Source: Acidimicrobiia bacterium (lineage in GTDB: Bacteria > Actinomycetota > Acidimicrobiia > IMCC26256 > PALSA-555). From it: a stretch of 37,367 bases of DNA. The translations under genes were made by a program, and so were the position numbers. This document shows positions 31,185-37,367 of the stretch, piece after piece. Each line of letters opens with the position of its first letter. Position 1 is the stretch's first letter. The notes below the pieces were generated by a model. That model saw nothing but the letters and a program-made list of their open reading frames with translations. It had not been told where the DNA came from and ran no database searches. The stretch spans positions 1 to 37,367 of the forward strand of contig JALHSW010000244.1 of the NCBI GenBank assembly GCA_022865365.1, given 5' to 3'.

Positions 31185-32266
31185 TGCAAGCGGTGGTGGC
31201 CCGACGGCGCCAGCTCGTCGTCGAAGAGATCGACGACCCCGTCCCGGAGACCGGCGACACGCTCGTCGCGGTGCGGGCGTGCGGGATCTGCGGTTCCGAT
31301 CTGCACACCCTCGACCATGCTGAGCACCTCGCCGAGGTCGGGGCCGCGATGGGCACCGATCTCGCGTTCGATCCGGTTGCCGACTACGTGCTCGGCCACG
31401 AGTGGTGCGCCGAGGTGCTCGAGCTCGGGCCCGGGAGCGGGGACGGGTCGATCGAGCCCCCGATCAAACCGGCGATCAGGCCGGGTGATCTGGTCGTGTC
31501 GGTGCCGTACCTCCTGCGGGGCGAGGCGCTGATCCCGCTCGGCTTCTCCAACGATCTTCCGGGCGGCTTCGCGGAGCGGATGCTGCTCAGCACTGCGCTG
31601 TGCCTGCCGGTGCCGAACGGTCTCGATCACCGACGTGCCGCGCTCACCGAGCCGATGGCAGTGGGCTTGCACACGCTGGCGCGGGCAGGACTGTGTGACG
31701 GTGATGCCGCCGTCGTGATCGGGTGCGGACCCATCGGGCTGGCGATCATCGCCTGGTTGGCCGCGCGCGGCGTCGAGACGATCGTCGCCGGTGACTTCTC
31801 CGAGCAGCGTCGTGCGCTCGCGTCGGCGATGGGGGCGCACGAGGTCGTCGACCCGCGCGAAGAGCCGGTGGTCGACGCGTGGCGGCGTGTCGACGGCCTG
31901 CGCCCGCTGGTGCTCTTCGAGGCGGTCGGTGTGCCGGGCATGCTCGATCAAGCGGTCTTCGACGCACCCGCACGGAGCCGTATCGTCGTCGCCGGCGTGT
32001 GCATGCAACCCGATACCTTCCGGCCACTTATCGCGGTGGTGAAGGAGCTCGACCTCCACTTCGTGTACGCGTACGACCCCGACGAGTTCGCGGCGACGCT
32101 GCGCGCGATCGCGGAGGGCGACGTTGATGTGACCCCGCTGATCACCGGCACCGTCGGGTTCGAGGGAGTCGCCGACGCGTTCACGACGCTCCGGCGCGCC
32201 GACCAGCACGTCAAGGTCCTCGTCGAGCCGGGCGGTCCGGCGTCACTGACAGGCGTGCAGCTATGA
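31184..32266 (+). CDS. Zinc-type medium-chain alcohol dehydrogenase
   Basis: A 360-residue NAD(P)-dependent dehydrogenase. The catalytic zinc site is visible as C36 (CGICGSDLH) and H72-E73 (LGHEWCAE), and the Rossmann motif is VIGCGPIGLAI. The four-cysteine structural zinc lobe found in most alcohol dehydrogenases is missing: the region after VVSVPYLLRGEALIPLG has no cysteine cluster. The alcohol or polyol substrate is unknown. The GTG at 31184 lies 7 nt after TAGGCT, so the mRNA should be leaderless. It converges on the tandem GNAT gene. Confidence 0.86.
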   Translation: MQAVVARRRQLVVEEIDDPVPETGDTLVAVRACGICGSDLHTLDHAEHLAEVGAAMGTDLAFDPVADYVLGHEWCAEVLELGPGSGDGSIEPPIKPAIRPGDLVVSVPYLLRGEALIPLGFSNDLPGGFAERMLLSTALCLPVPNGLDHRRAALTEPMAVGLHTLARAGLCDGDAAVVIGCGPIGLAIIAWLAARGVETIVAGDFSEQRRALASAMGAHEVVDPREEPVVDAWRRVDGLRPLVLFEAVGVPGMLDQAVFDAPARSRIVVAGVCMQPDTFRPLIAVVKELDLHFVYAYDPDEFAATLRAIAEGDVDVTPLITGTVGFEGVADAFTTLRRADQHVKVLVEPGGPASLTGVQL

Positions 32267-32314
32267 GCGGGACGCGCCTGGCGGGCAAGGGCGCGGTCGT
32301 CGCGGGACTCGGGC

Positions 32315-33130
32315 CTAGGAGTCGGCGTGTCCGGGCGCCGTCCGGTACCAGTAGCCGTGGTGGCGCGTGAAGCGGGCACGTTCGTAGAGGCCACGGGCCG
32401 CGTCGTTGTCGGTCTCGACCTGCAGGTACATGCGGTCGGCTCCACCTCCTTCGCCCCAGCGCGCGAGCTCGCAGAGCAGCGCTCGCGCCACGCCGCGACG
32501 GCGGTGCGCGGGATGCGTCTTCATCGAGAACACGCCGACCCAGCCCCGCTCGCGCACTCCGAGCGCGACACCGATCCCGGGGATCGCGAGCGCGAGGACG
32601 TCGGGGCCCACCCGGCGTAGGAGCGCTCGGTAGGCGTCGCCGTAGAGCTCGACCGGGCGATCGCTCGTGTCGCAGTCGCGCCACGTCGCGACCCAGCGCT
32701 CGTCGGGGAAGGGATGGCGCTCGACGGCCTGCCCGTCGGGCACGTCGCCCGGGCCGTTTGGCGGCTCGTTGCACGCGGCCAGCACCGCGGCGGTCGCGGC
32801 CGTACACACGTCGACCGGTGCCTCGACCTCGTAGCCGCGTGCCGCGAGCGCGTCGTCGAGTCCGTCGGGCGCCGCGGTCGGTCCGACCTGGAGGCGCGTC
32901 GGGCGGCCGGCGCTGCGGTAGAGGTCCCCGGCAATCGCGAGGCGCTCGTCGAGATCGAGCGTGGCGCCGGCCGCGAGCGTGAGCACCGAGTTCGCTCGTC
33001 GCATCGGGACCTCGGGGGTGTGGCGAAGCACCCAACCGTCGAGGTGCCACACGGTCGCGGCCGGGATCGCGTTGGCCGCGAGCTCGTCGAGCACGGCAGA
33101 GTCGGCCGTGGGCGCCGGGTCGCCGTTCAC
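32315..33130 (-). CDS. Tandem GNAT acetyltransferase
   Basis: About 271 residues. The C-terminal half is a clear GNAT domain with the acetyl-CoA loop HPAHRRRGVARALLCELARW and the NDAARGLYERARFTRHHGYWYR end. The N-terminal half (LPVPMRRANSV-like start, then a degenerate fold) looks like a second, non-catalytic GNAT domain, as in MshD-type proteins. MshD, the mycothiol synthase, is one possibility but I see no specific evidence. I place the start at the GTG at 33130, whose GTGA overlaps the stop of the geranylgeranyl reductase gene; the frame to 33265 would lie inside that gene. Confidence 0.75.
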   Translation of the reverse strand: MNGDPAPTADSAVLDELAANAIPAATVWHLDGWVLRHTPEVPMRRANSVLTLAAGATLDLDERLAIAGDLYRSAGRPTRLQVGPTAAPDGLDDALAARGYEVEAPVDVCTAATAAVLAACNEPPNGPGDVPDGQAVERHPFPDERWVATWRDCDTSDRPVELYGDAYRALLRRVGPDVLALAIPGIGVALGVRERGWVGVFSMKTHPAHRRRGVARALLCELARWGEGGGADRMYLQVETDNDAARGLYERARFTRHHGYWYRTAPGHADS

Positions 33131-34377
33131 GAGTCGGGCCGTGACGAGTCGGACCGGAACGCGCCGGGGCCGGCGAACATCTTCCGGTGCCAACGGTCGG
33201 GCGTGAGCAGCACCGCACGCGGATAGTCCTCGAACAGCCAACGCGCGAAGTTGCGGCGCGTCCACGGGGTGAGGTCGGCGGCACGCACCGCGAGCCGGGC
33301 GCCGAGCGGCGTGCGCAACACGTGCTGCAGCGTCCGCGCGAATCGGAGGTCACGCCCGAGCGACTGCCCGACCGCGCGCCGGTAGGTGGCGGCAACCGTG
33401 CTCGGCCCGCCACCCGCGGCGATCGCACGGCCGGCGAGGATCCCCGTCTCGAGCGCCTGGGCGATGCCCTCGCCGGTCAACGGGTCGACGACGCTCGCCG
33501 CGTCACCGACGTACAAGACGCGGCCATCGGTGAGTCGGTCGGGGTCATACGACGCGGGGATCGGCCAGGCCCGGTGTACGTCCTCGGGCTCGGCACCGGC
33601 TCCGAGCACGCCGCGCAGTGAGGGGCGCGCGAGCAGATCGGGCCAGAGCTGCTTCAACTTCTTGCCGGTGACGCCGGGGCCGCGCAGGACGCCGAAGCCG
33701 ACGTTGGCGCGATTATCGGGGAGTGGGAACACCCACGCGTACCCGGGCAGGAGGTCGCGCTCGAACAGGACGAACTGGCGCCGGTCCTCGACCCCACGGA
33801 AGTACTGACGGAACGCGTGCCACGTCCCGAGGTCGGCCGGCGCGTCGGGCTCACGCAGGCGCCGCACGCGTGACCAGTGGCCGTCGGCCGCGATGACGTG
33901 GCCTGCATCGAGGTTCGTCCCGTCCGCGAGTTCGGCGCGGATGCCCGTCGCCGTGTCGGTGAGGCCGACCAGCTCGGCGCCCTCCCGGAGCTCGACGCCC
34001 GCTCCGCGTGCTCGCGCCACGAGCGCGGCGTCGAGCTCGAGGCGGGTGATCACCCCCGAGTACGAACCGGTGCTCGGCAACGGCAGCACTGCCTCGTGGC
34101 CCGATGGCGACACGCACACGGTCTCGTGCACGGCCTCGTAGCCGGGGAGCGCGGGCACGTCGACTTCGAGCCGTTCGAGCAGGCGCAGCGCCTGTGCGGT
34201 CAGCCCGTCGCCGCACGTCTTGTCGCGAGGGAAGACGGCCCGGTCGACGACGAGCACGGCGAGGCCCAGCTCCCGAGCCGTCAACGCGGCAGCCACTCCC
34301 GCCGGCCCCGCGCCGACGACCAGGACGTCCAGCTGCCCCGCTATGCCGCGTGCTGGCGTGTTGCCGGGTCCTGCCAT
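33127..34377 (-). CDS. Geranylgeranyl reductase family FAD oxidoreductase
   Basis: A flavoprotein of 416 residues that saturates isoprenoid double bonds. FAD binding is shown by VVGAGPAGVAAA (GxGxxG at 22-27), DKTCGDGL at 52-59 and YVGDAASVVDPLTGEGI. The PGYAWVFPLPDNRANVGFG segment is typical of the family. In mycobacteria a homologue, MenJ, reduces the beta-isoprene unit of menaquinone; that role is plausible here, next to etfBA, but not proven. A TAGCGT hexamer lies 9 nt before the ATG at 34377, slightly longer than the leaderless spacing elsewhere. Translationally coupled to the tandem GNAT gene. Confidence 0.87.
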   Translation of the reverse strand: MAGPGNTPARGIAGQLDVLVVGAGPAGVAAALTARELGLAVLVVDRAVFPRDKTCGDGLTAQALRLLERLEVDVPALPGYEAVHETVCVSPSGHEAVLPLPSTGSYSGVITRLELDAALVARARGAGVELREGAELVGLTDTATGIRAELADGTNLDAGHVIAADGHWSRVRRLREPDAPADLGTWHAFRQYFRGVEDRRQFVLFERDLLPGYAWVFPLPDNRANVGFGVLRGPGVTGKKLKQLWPDLLARPSLRGVLGAGAEPEDVHRAWPIPASYDPDRLTDGRVLYVGDAASVVDPLTGEGIAQALETGILAGRAIAAGGGPSTVAATYRRAVGQSLGRDLRFARTLQHVLRTPLGARLAVRAADLTPWTRRNFARWLFEDYPRAVLLTPDRWHRKMFAGPGAFRSDSSRPDS

Positions 34378-34510
34378 CGCCTTCCGACGCTACGCGGCGC
34401 TCGCGTCCGGCCGGGACCCGGGCCGCGGGACGCGACCGGGCCTGGTTTCGACGCGAGCGGGTTTCGGAGGTCAGAATCTCTGGGATTCCAAGACATCCAA
34501 CGGGAGAGCC

Positions 34511-35293
34511 ATGAACATCGCCGTCTGCGTGAAGCAGATCCCCGACCCGGCCACGCCGGGCGAGCTCGACGCCGAGTCCAAGACGCTCAAGCGTGAGGGG
34601 AAGCTCATCCTCGACGAGTCCGACAGCTACGGCGTCGAGATGGCGCTGCAGCTCGCCGACGCGGCCGGAGGCGGCGAAGTCACCCTGGTGTCGATGGCTC
34701 CCAACAACGAGGTCTCAGGTCTGCGCACCGCGCTCGCGATGGGTGCAGCCAAGGCCATCCTCGTCTCCGACGAAGCGCTCGTGGGCAGCGACTCGCTCTC
34801 GACCGCGAAGGTGCTCGCCAAGGCGATCGAGCGGGTGGGGGGCATCGACCTCGTGCTCACCGCGACCGAGTCGACCGACGGCTACTCGGGGACGATCCCC
34901 GGCCAGGTCGCCGAGCTGCTCGGCTGGCCGTCGCTCACGTTCGCCAAGCACGTCGAGATCGCGGACGGCAAGGCCAAGATCCAACGTCAGACCGAAGCCG
35001 GCTACGACGTCGTCGAGGCGTCGCTTCCCGCGGTGGTGAGCGTGACCGCGGGTGTGGTCGAGCCGCGGTATCCCTCCTTCAAGGGGATCATGGCGGCGAA
35101 GAACAAGCCGGTCGACGAGGTGAAGGTCGCGGACCTGGGTCTCACGGCCGATCAGGTCGGCTGGGCCGGTGCCCGCCAGAAGATCACGAACATCGAGGCG
35201 GCGCCGGCGCGCGAGGCCGGCGAGAAGGTCGAGGACGACGGCACCGCGCACGAGCGTGTCGTGGAGTTCCTCGAGCAGCTCAAGGTCATCTAG
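34511..35293 (+). CDS. etfB: Electron transfer flavoprotein, beta subunit
   Basis: The small subunit of ETF, which takes electrons from acyl-CoA dehydrogenases. The 260 residues start with MNIAVCVKQIPDPATPGELD, and the AMP-binding region ATESTDGYSGTIPGQVAELLGWP is recognisable, as is EPRYPSFKGIMAAKNKP near the end. The ATG is preceded by GGGAG. It is followed by etfA after 64 nt that include a nine-copy pentanucleotide repeat. The acyl-CoA dehydrogenase at 9802 is a possible electron donor. Confidence 0.93.
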   Translation: MNIAVCVKQIPDPATPGELDAESKTLKREGKLILDESDSYGVEMALQLADAAGGGEVTLVSMAPNNEVSGLRTALAMGAAKAILVSDEALVGSDSLSTAKVLAKAIERVGGIDLVLTATESTDGYSGTIPGQVAELLGWPSLTFAKHVEIADGKAKIQRQTEAGYDVVEASLPAVVSVTAGVVEPRYPSFKGIMAAKNKPVDEVKVADLGLTADQVGWAGARQKITNIEAAPAREAGEKVEDDGTAHERVVEFLEQLKVI

Positions 35294-35311
35294 CAAGCCT
35301 TCTCCCATCAA

Positions 35312-35356
35312 GACCAGACAGGACCGGACGAGACAGGACAGGACAGGACACGACGA
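35312..35356 (+). repeat. GACNN pentanucleotide tandem repeat between etfB and etfA
   Basis: Nine consecutive 5-nt units starting with GAC (GACAG four times; others GACCA, GACCG, GACGA, GACAC). The array ends two bases before the etfA ATG at 35358. It occupies the place of the ribosome-binding site; no clear Shine-Dalgarno is present apart from the GGA steps of the repeat itself. Confidence 0.9.
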
Positions 35357-35357
35357 G

Positions 35358-36326
35358 ATGGGCATTCCCAAGATCTGGGTGTACGCCGAGGCCGAGGGCG
35401 ACAAGCCGGTCACGAGCACGCTGGAGCTCCTCACCAAGGCGCGCGAGATCGGTGACGCGGTCGAGTGCGTGTACGTGGGCGCGAACGCCGACGCACTTGC
35501 CGGCGCGCTCGGTGAGCACGGCGCGACCAAGGTGCATGCGGTCGACGGGGGCGACGTGCTGTCCGGTGTCGTCGGCGCCTCTGCGCTCGCAGCGCTGGTC
35601 GCGGCCGAGCAGCCCGACCTCGTGCTGTTCGCCCAGAGCTACGACGGGCGCGACGCGCTCTCTCGGCTCTCGGTGAAGCTCGACCGCCCGGTCCTCACCA
35701 ACGGCACCGACCTGAAGGTCGACGGTGACTCGGTGCTGGTGAGCACCGCGATCTTCGGCGGCAACACGCTCGTCGACACGGTGTTCGAGGGCGAGAAGCC
35801 GTTCCTCGCGGCGATCCGCCCGAAGTCGTTCGCGGCCGAGCCAGGTGGCGGCGCTGCCGCCGAGGTCGTAGCAGCCGACCCCGGCGACGCGGGTCGTGCC
35901 GCCGAGGCGAAGGTGCTCGAGCGCCACGTCGAGGAGCGCGAGGGGCCGAAGCTGGAGGAAGCCACTGTCGTCGTGTCCGGCGGTCGTGGCATCGGGAGCG
36001 CCGAGGCGTACGGGCCGCTCGTCGAGGAGCTCGCGAAGCTCCTCAACGGTGCATCAGGGGCGTCGCGCGCGATCGTCGACGCCGGATGGGTGCCGTACTC
36101 CAAGCAGGTCGGCCAGACCGGCAAGACGGTGAAGCCCAAGCTCTACGTCGCGCTCGGCATCTCGGGTGCCACGCAGCACCTCGTGGGCATGAAGGGCTCC
36201 GACACGATCCTCGCGATCAACAAGGACGGCGAAGCACCGATCTTCTCGGTGGCCGATCTCGGCATCGTCGGTGACGTGCACAAGGTCGTCCCCAAGCTGA
36301 TCGAGGCGCTCAAGGCCCGAGGCTGA
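35358..36326 (+). CDS. etfA: Electron transfer flavoprotein, alpha subunit
   Basis: The FAD-binding large subunit of ETF, 322 residues. The N-terminal domain starts with GIPKIWVYAEAEGDKPVTST. The C-terminal FAD domain has VVSGGRGIGSAEAYGPLVEEL, VDAGWVPYSKQVGQTGKTVKPKLYVALGISGATQHL and INKDGEAPIFSVADLGIVGD, all canonical. It pairs with etfB upstream. The pentanucleotide repeat that ends two bases before its ATG may influence translation. The GNAT gene follows after 102 nt filled largely by a 14-nt repeat. Confidence 0.94.
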   Translation: MGIPKIWVYAEAEGDKPVTSTLELLTKAREIGDAVECVYVGANADALAGALGEHGATKVHAVDGGDVLSGVVGASALAALVAAEQPDLVLFAQSYDGRDALSRLSVKLDRPVLTNGTDLKVDGDSVLVSTAIFGGNTLVDTVFEGEKPFLAAIRPKSFAAEPGGGAAAEVVAADPGDAGRAAEAKVLERHVEEREGPKLEEATVVVSGGRGIGSAEAYGPLVEELAKLLNGASGASRAIVDAGWVPYSKQVGQTGKTVKPKLYVALGISGATQHLVGMKGSDTILAINKDGEAPIFSVADLGIVGDVHKVVPKLIEALKARG

Positions 36327-36355
36327 TCCGGCTGCCCAGGTTCATGACCGTTGCC

Positions 36356-36432
36356 GTGATGGGCCGAACGTGATGGGCCGAACGTGATGGGCCGAACGTG
36401 ATGGGCCGAACCTGATGGGCCGAACCTGATGG
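36356..36432 (+). repeat. 14-nt tandem repeat forming a chain of overlapping mini-ORFs before the GNAT gene
   Basis: Five full units (GTGATGGGCCGAAC at 36356, 36370, 36384 and 36398; CTGATGGGCCGAAC at 36412) plus a half unit whose ATG at 36429 is the GNAT start codon. Each ATG (36359, 36373, 36387, 36401, 36415) begins ATG GGC CGA AC(G/C) TGA. The TGA overlaps the next ATG by one base, so five mini-ORFs are linked by TGATG junctions. The first mini-ORF could start earlier, at the ATG at 36344. Confidence 0.92.
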
Positions 36433-37034
36433 ACATCGAGGTCCGGACGCTCACGGCCGAGGAGAAGCCGGCGGCCGGCGCCATCGCGGGTCGCGCGCTC
36501 TCCGACAACCCGACGTTCCGCTGGGCCGCGGGCGACGACGCCCTCGCCCGGGTCGGCGGCTGCCTCGATCTCTTCGTCGGGTTCGTCGATGGTCTCGCGG
36601 ATCCTCAGCTCGGCGCGTTCCTCGGTGGTCACGTGGTGGGCGTGTGTGGCGCCGCGCCGCCCGACGCGTGCATCGGCGCGATCGCACCCGCCGAGCTGCG
36701 GACTCCTCCCACGGAGATCGGTGGACCCGGGGACGACTCGCGCGCGCTGCTCGTGTGGTCGCTGTTCTGCGGTCACGATCTCGAGGAACGCCACTGGCAC
36801 CTCGGCCCGGTGTCGGTCGAACCGGTGCTCCAGGGACATGGGGTGGGCGCGAAGCTGCTCCGACCGTTCTGCGAACGGATGGACGACGAAGGCGAGATCG
36901 TCTGGCTCGAGACCGACAAGCCCGGCAACGTCGTGTTCTACCGACGCCATGGCTTCGAGGTCGTCGAAGAGGTGACCGCGCCCGAGGCCGACGACGCGTT
37001 CACGACCTGGTTCATGCGCCGCGCCCCTCGCTGA
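36429..37034 (+). CDS. GNAT-family N-acetyltransferase
   Basis: A 201-residue single-domain GNAT protein. The acetyl-CoA loop is EPVLQGHGVGAKLLRPFCERM, followed by IVWLETDKPGNVVFYRRHGFEVVEE, the usual C-terminal strand and helix. Substrate unknown. The ATG is the last one of a 14-nt tandem array, so no ordinary Shine-Dalgarno is available and ribosomes probably arrive by reinitiation from the mini-ORFs downstream of etfA. Its last 23 nt overlap the convergent RadC-like gene. Confidence 0.82.
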   Translation: MDIEVRTLTAEEKPAAGAIAGRALSDNPTFRWAAGDDALARVGGCLDLFVGFVDGLADPQLGAFLGGHVVGVCGAAPPDACIGAIAPAELRTPPTEIGGPGDDSRALLVWSLFCGHDLEERHWHLGPVSVEPVLQGHGVGAKLLRPFCERMDDEGEIVWLETDKPGNVVFYRRHGFEVVEEVTAPEADDAFTTWFMRRAPR

Positions 37035-37367
37035 GGTCTCCGTCACCGGCGACTCCTTCATCCGCGTCTTCGTCAGCGACGTCGCTCTCACCGACGACTC
37101 CTTCACCGACGACAGCGTCCCAGAGCGACCACCACGTCGAACCGGCAACGAGCACGTGGTCGAGCAGCAGCACCCCGTCGGTGAGACATGCTCGCCCGAG
37201 CGCGAGGAACCCGTCGACGTCAGCCTCGGCAATGAGCTCGCGCTCGTCGGCGAGGAGCGATACGAGGACCAGGGCTTGCGCGTCGAGCTCGCGGGCCAAC
37301 GCCACGAGCTGACCGCGGTCGACCGCCGGGTGATCGACGGGGGTGGGCCTGATGCCGAGGCCGGTCA
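37012..37367 (-). CDS. RadC/JAB-like protein, C-terminal part, without the metal-binding HxH
   Basis: The frame is open to the window edge, so the N-terminus is missing; about 117 residues are visible. The segment FLALGRACLTDGVLLLDHVLVAGSTWWSLWD matches the end of RadC JAB domains, where LLDHvIvG is followed by an aromatic and Ser. The stretch before it (ALVLVSLLADERELIAEADVDGF) is where RadC has HNHPSG and a PS-E-D loop, and those metal-binding residues are not there. An acidic, repetitive tail (VVGEGVVGESDVADEDADEG) ends the protein. If the assignment is right, it is a non-catalytic JAB protein. An unrelated family remains possible. Confidence 0.5.
   Translation of the reverse strand, partial: TGLGIRPTPVDHPAVDRGQLVALARELDAQALVLVSLLADERELIAEADVDGFLALGRACLTDGVLLLDHVLVAGSTWWSLWDAVVGEGVVGESDVADEDADEGVAGDGDLSEGRGA

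Noticed and set aside
30665..32209. Long minus-strand frame covering the alcohol dehydrogenase
   Set aside because: Only its last part is the NTF2-like gene; the upstream part is antisense to a well-supported dehydrogenase and has no domain.

Overview
The window is about 37 kb of very GC-rich, densely packed chromosomal DNA from an actinobacterium. The signs are mycothiol-type chemistry (an Mca-like amidase), three luciferase-like monooxygenases including two F420-type ones, a CtpE-like P-type ATPase, a geranylgeranyl-reductase flavoprotein and many leaderless genes. My best guess is a member of the Acidimicrobiia, but that placement is inference from gene content, not from a phylogenetic marker. 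I see no rRNA, tRNA, insertion sequence, phage gene or CRISPR array, and no gene-free stretch longer than 300 bases. I call 39 protein genes; the first and last run off the window.

Bases 1-9,700 form an ion-homeostasis island. It holds the end of an SLC41/MgtE-type magnesium permease, a tandem PhoU-TrkA_C protein, a CtpE-like P-type ATPase, a long hibernation-promoting factor with a doubled C-terminal domain, a Na/K-ATPase-like P2 pump, a VIT1/CCC1-type iron/manganese transporter and a CorA channel. Bases 9,800-15,900 carry an acyl-CoA dehydrogenase followed by a class III nucleotidyl cyclase, a secreted tripeptidyl-peptidase-like hydrolase, an Mca-like deacetylase with an SCP2 protein, and a tandem GNAT protein. 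Bases 15,900-23,500 carry a YdjC deacetylase, a thiolase, a lipoprotein, a quinone oxidoreductase, a small Cys-rich protein, a DsbA-like protein, a PAP2 phosphatase, a nitrilase-family amidase, a small membrane protein and a RecB-like Fe-S nuclease. Bases 23,600-34,400 are catabolic: three luciferase-like monooxygenases, a cupin, a family III CoA-transferase, an SDR, a 2OG-dioxygenase-like protein, an NTF2-like protein, an alcohol dehydrogenase, a second tandem GNAT protein and a geranylgeranyl reductase. The window ends with etfB-etfA, a GNAT protein and the C-terminal part of a RadC-like protein. Acyl-CoA dehydrogenase, thiolase, CoA-transferase, SDR and ETF together suggest beta-oxidation of lipids, sterols or terpenoids, with electrons going through ETF to the quinone pool.

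Two regulatory themes stand out. First, at least fifteen genes have a TANNNT -10 hexamer 6-8 nt before an ATG or GTG, so they are probably transcribed as leaderless mRNAs. Several such promoters face each other in spacers of only 39-71 bp. Second, three gene starts (GNAT at 36429, monooxygenase at 23655, PAP2 at 21435) lie at the end of a short tandem array with a 14-nt unit. Each unit contains an ATG that opens a 4-5 codon mini-ORF, and the mini-ORF's TGA overlaps the ATG of the next unit. The result is a chain of stop-start junctions ending on the real start codon. I regard this repeated architecture as the most unusual thing in the window.
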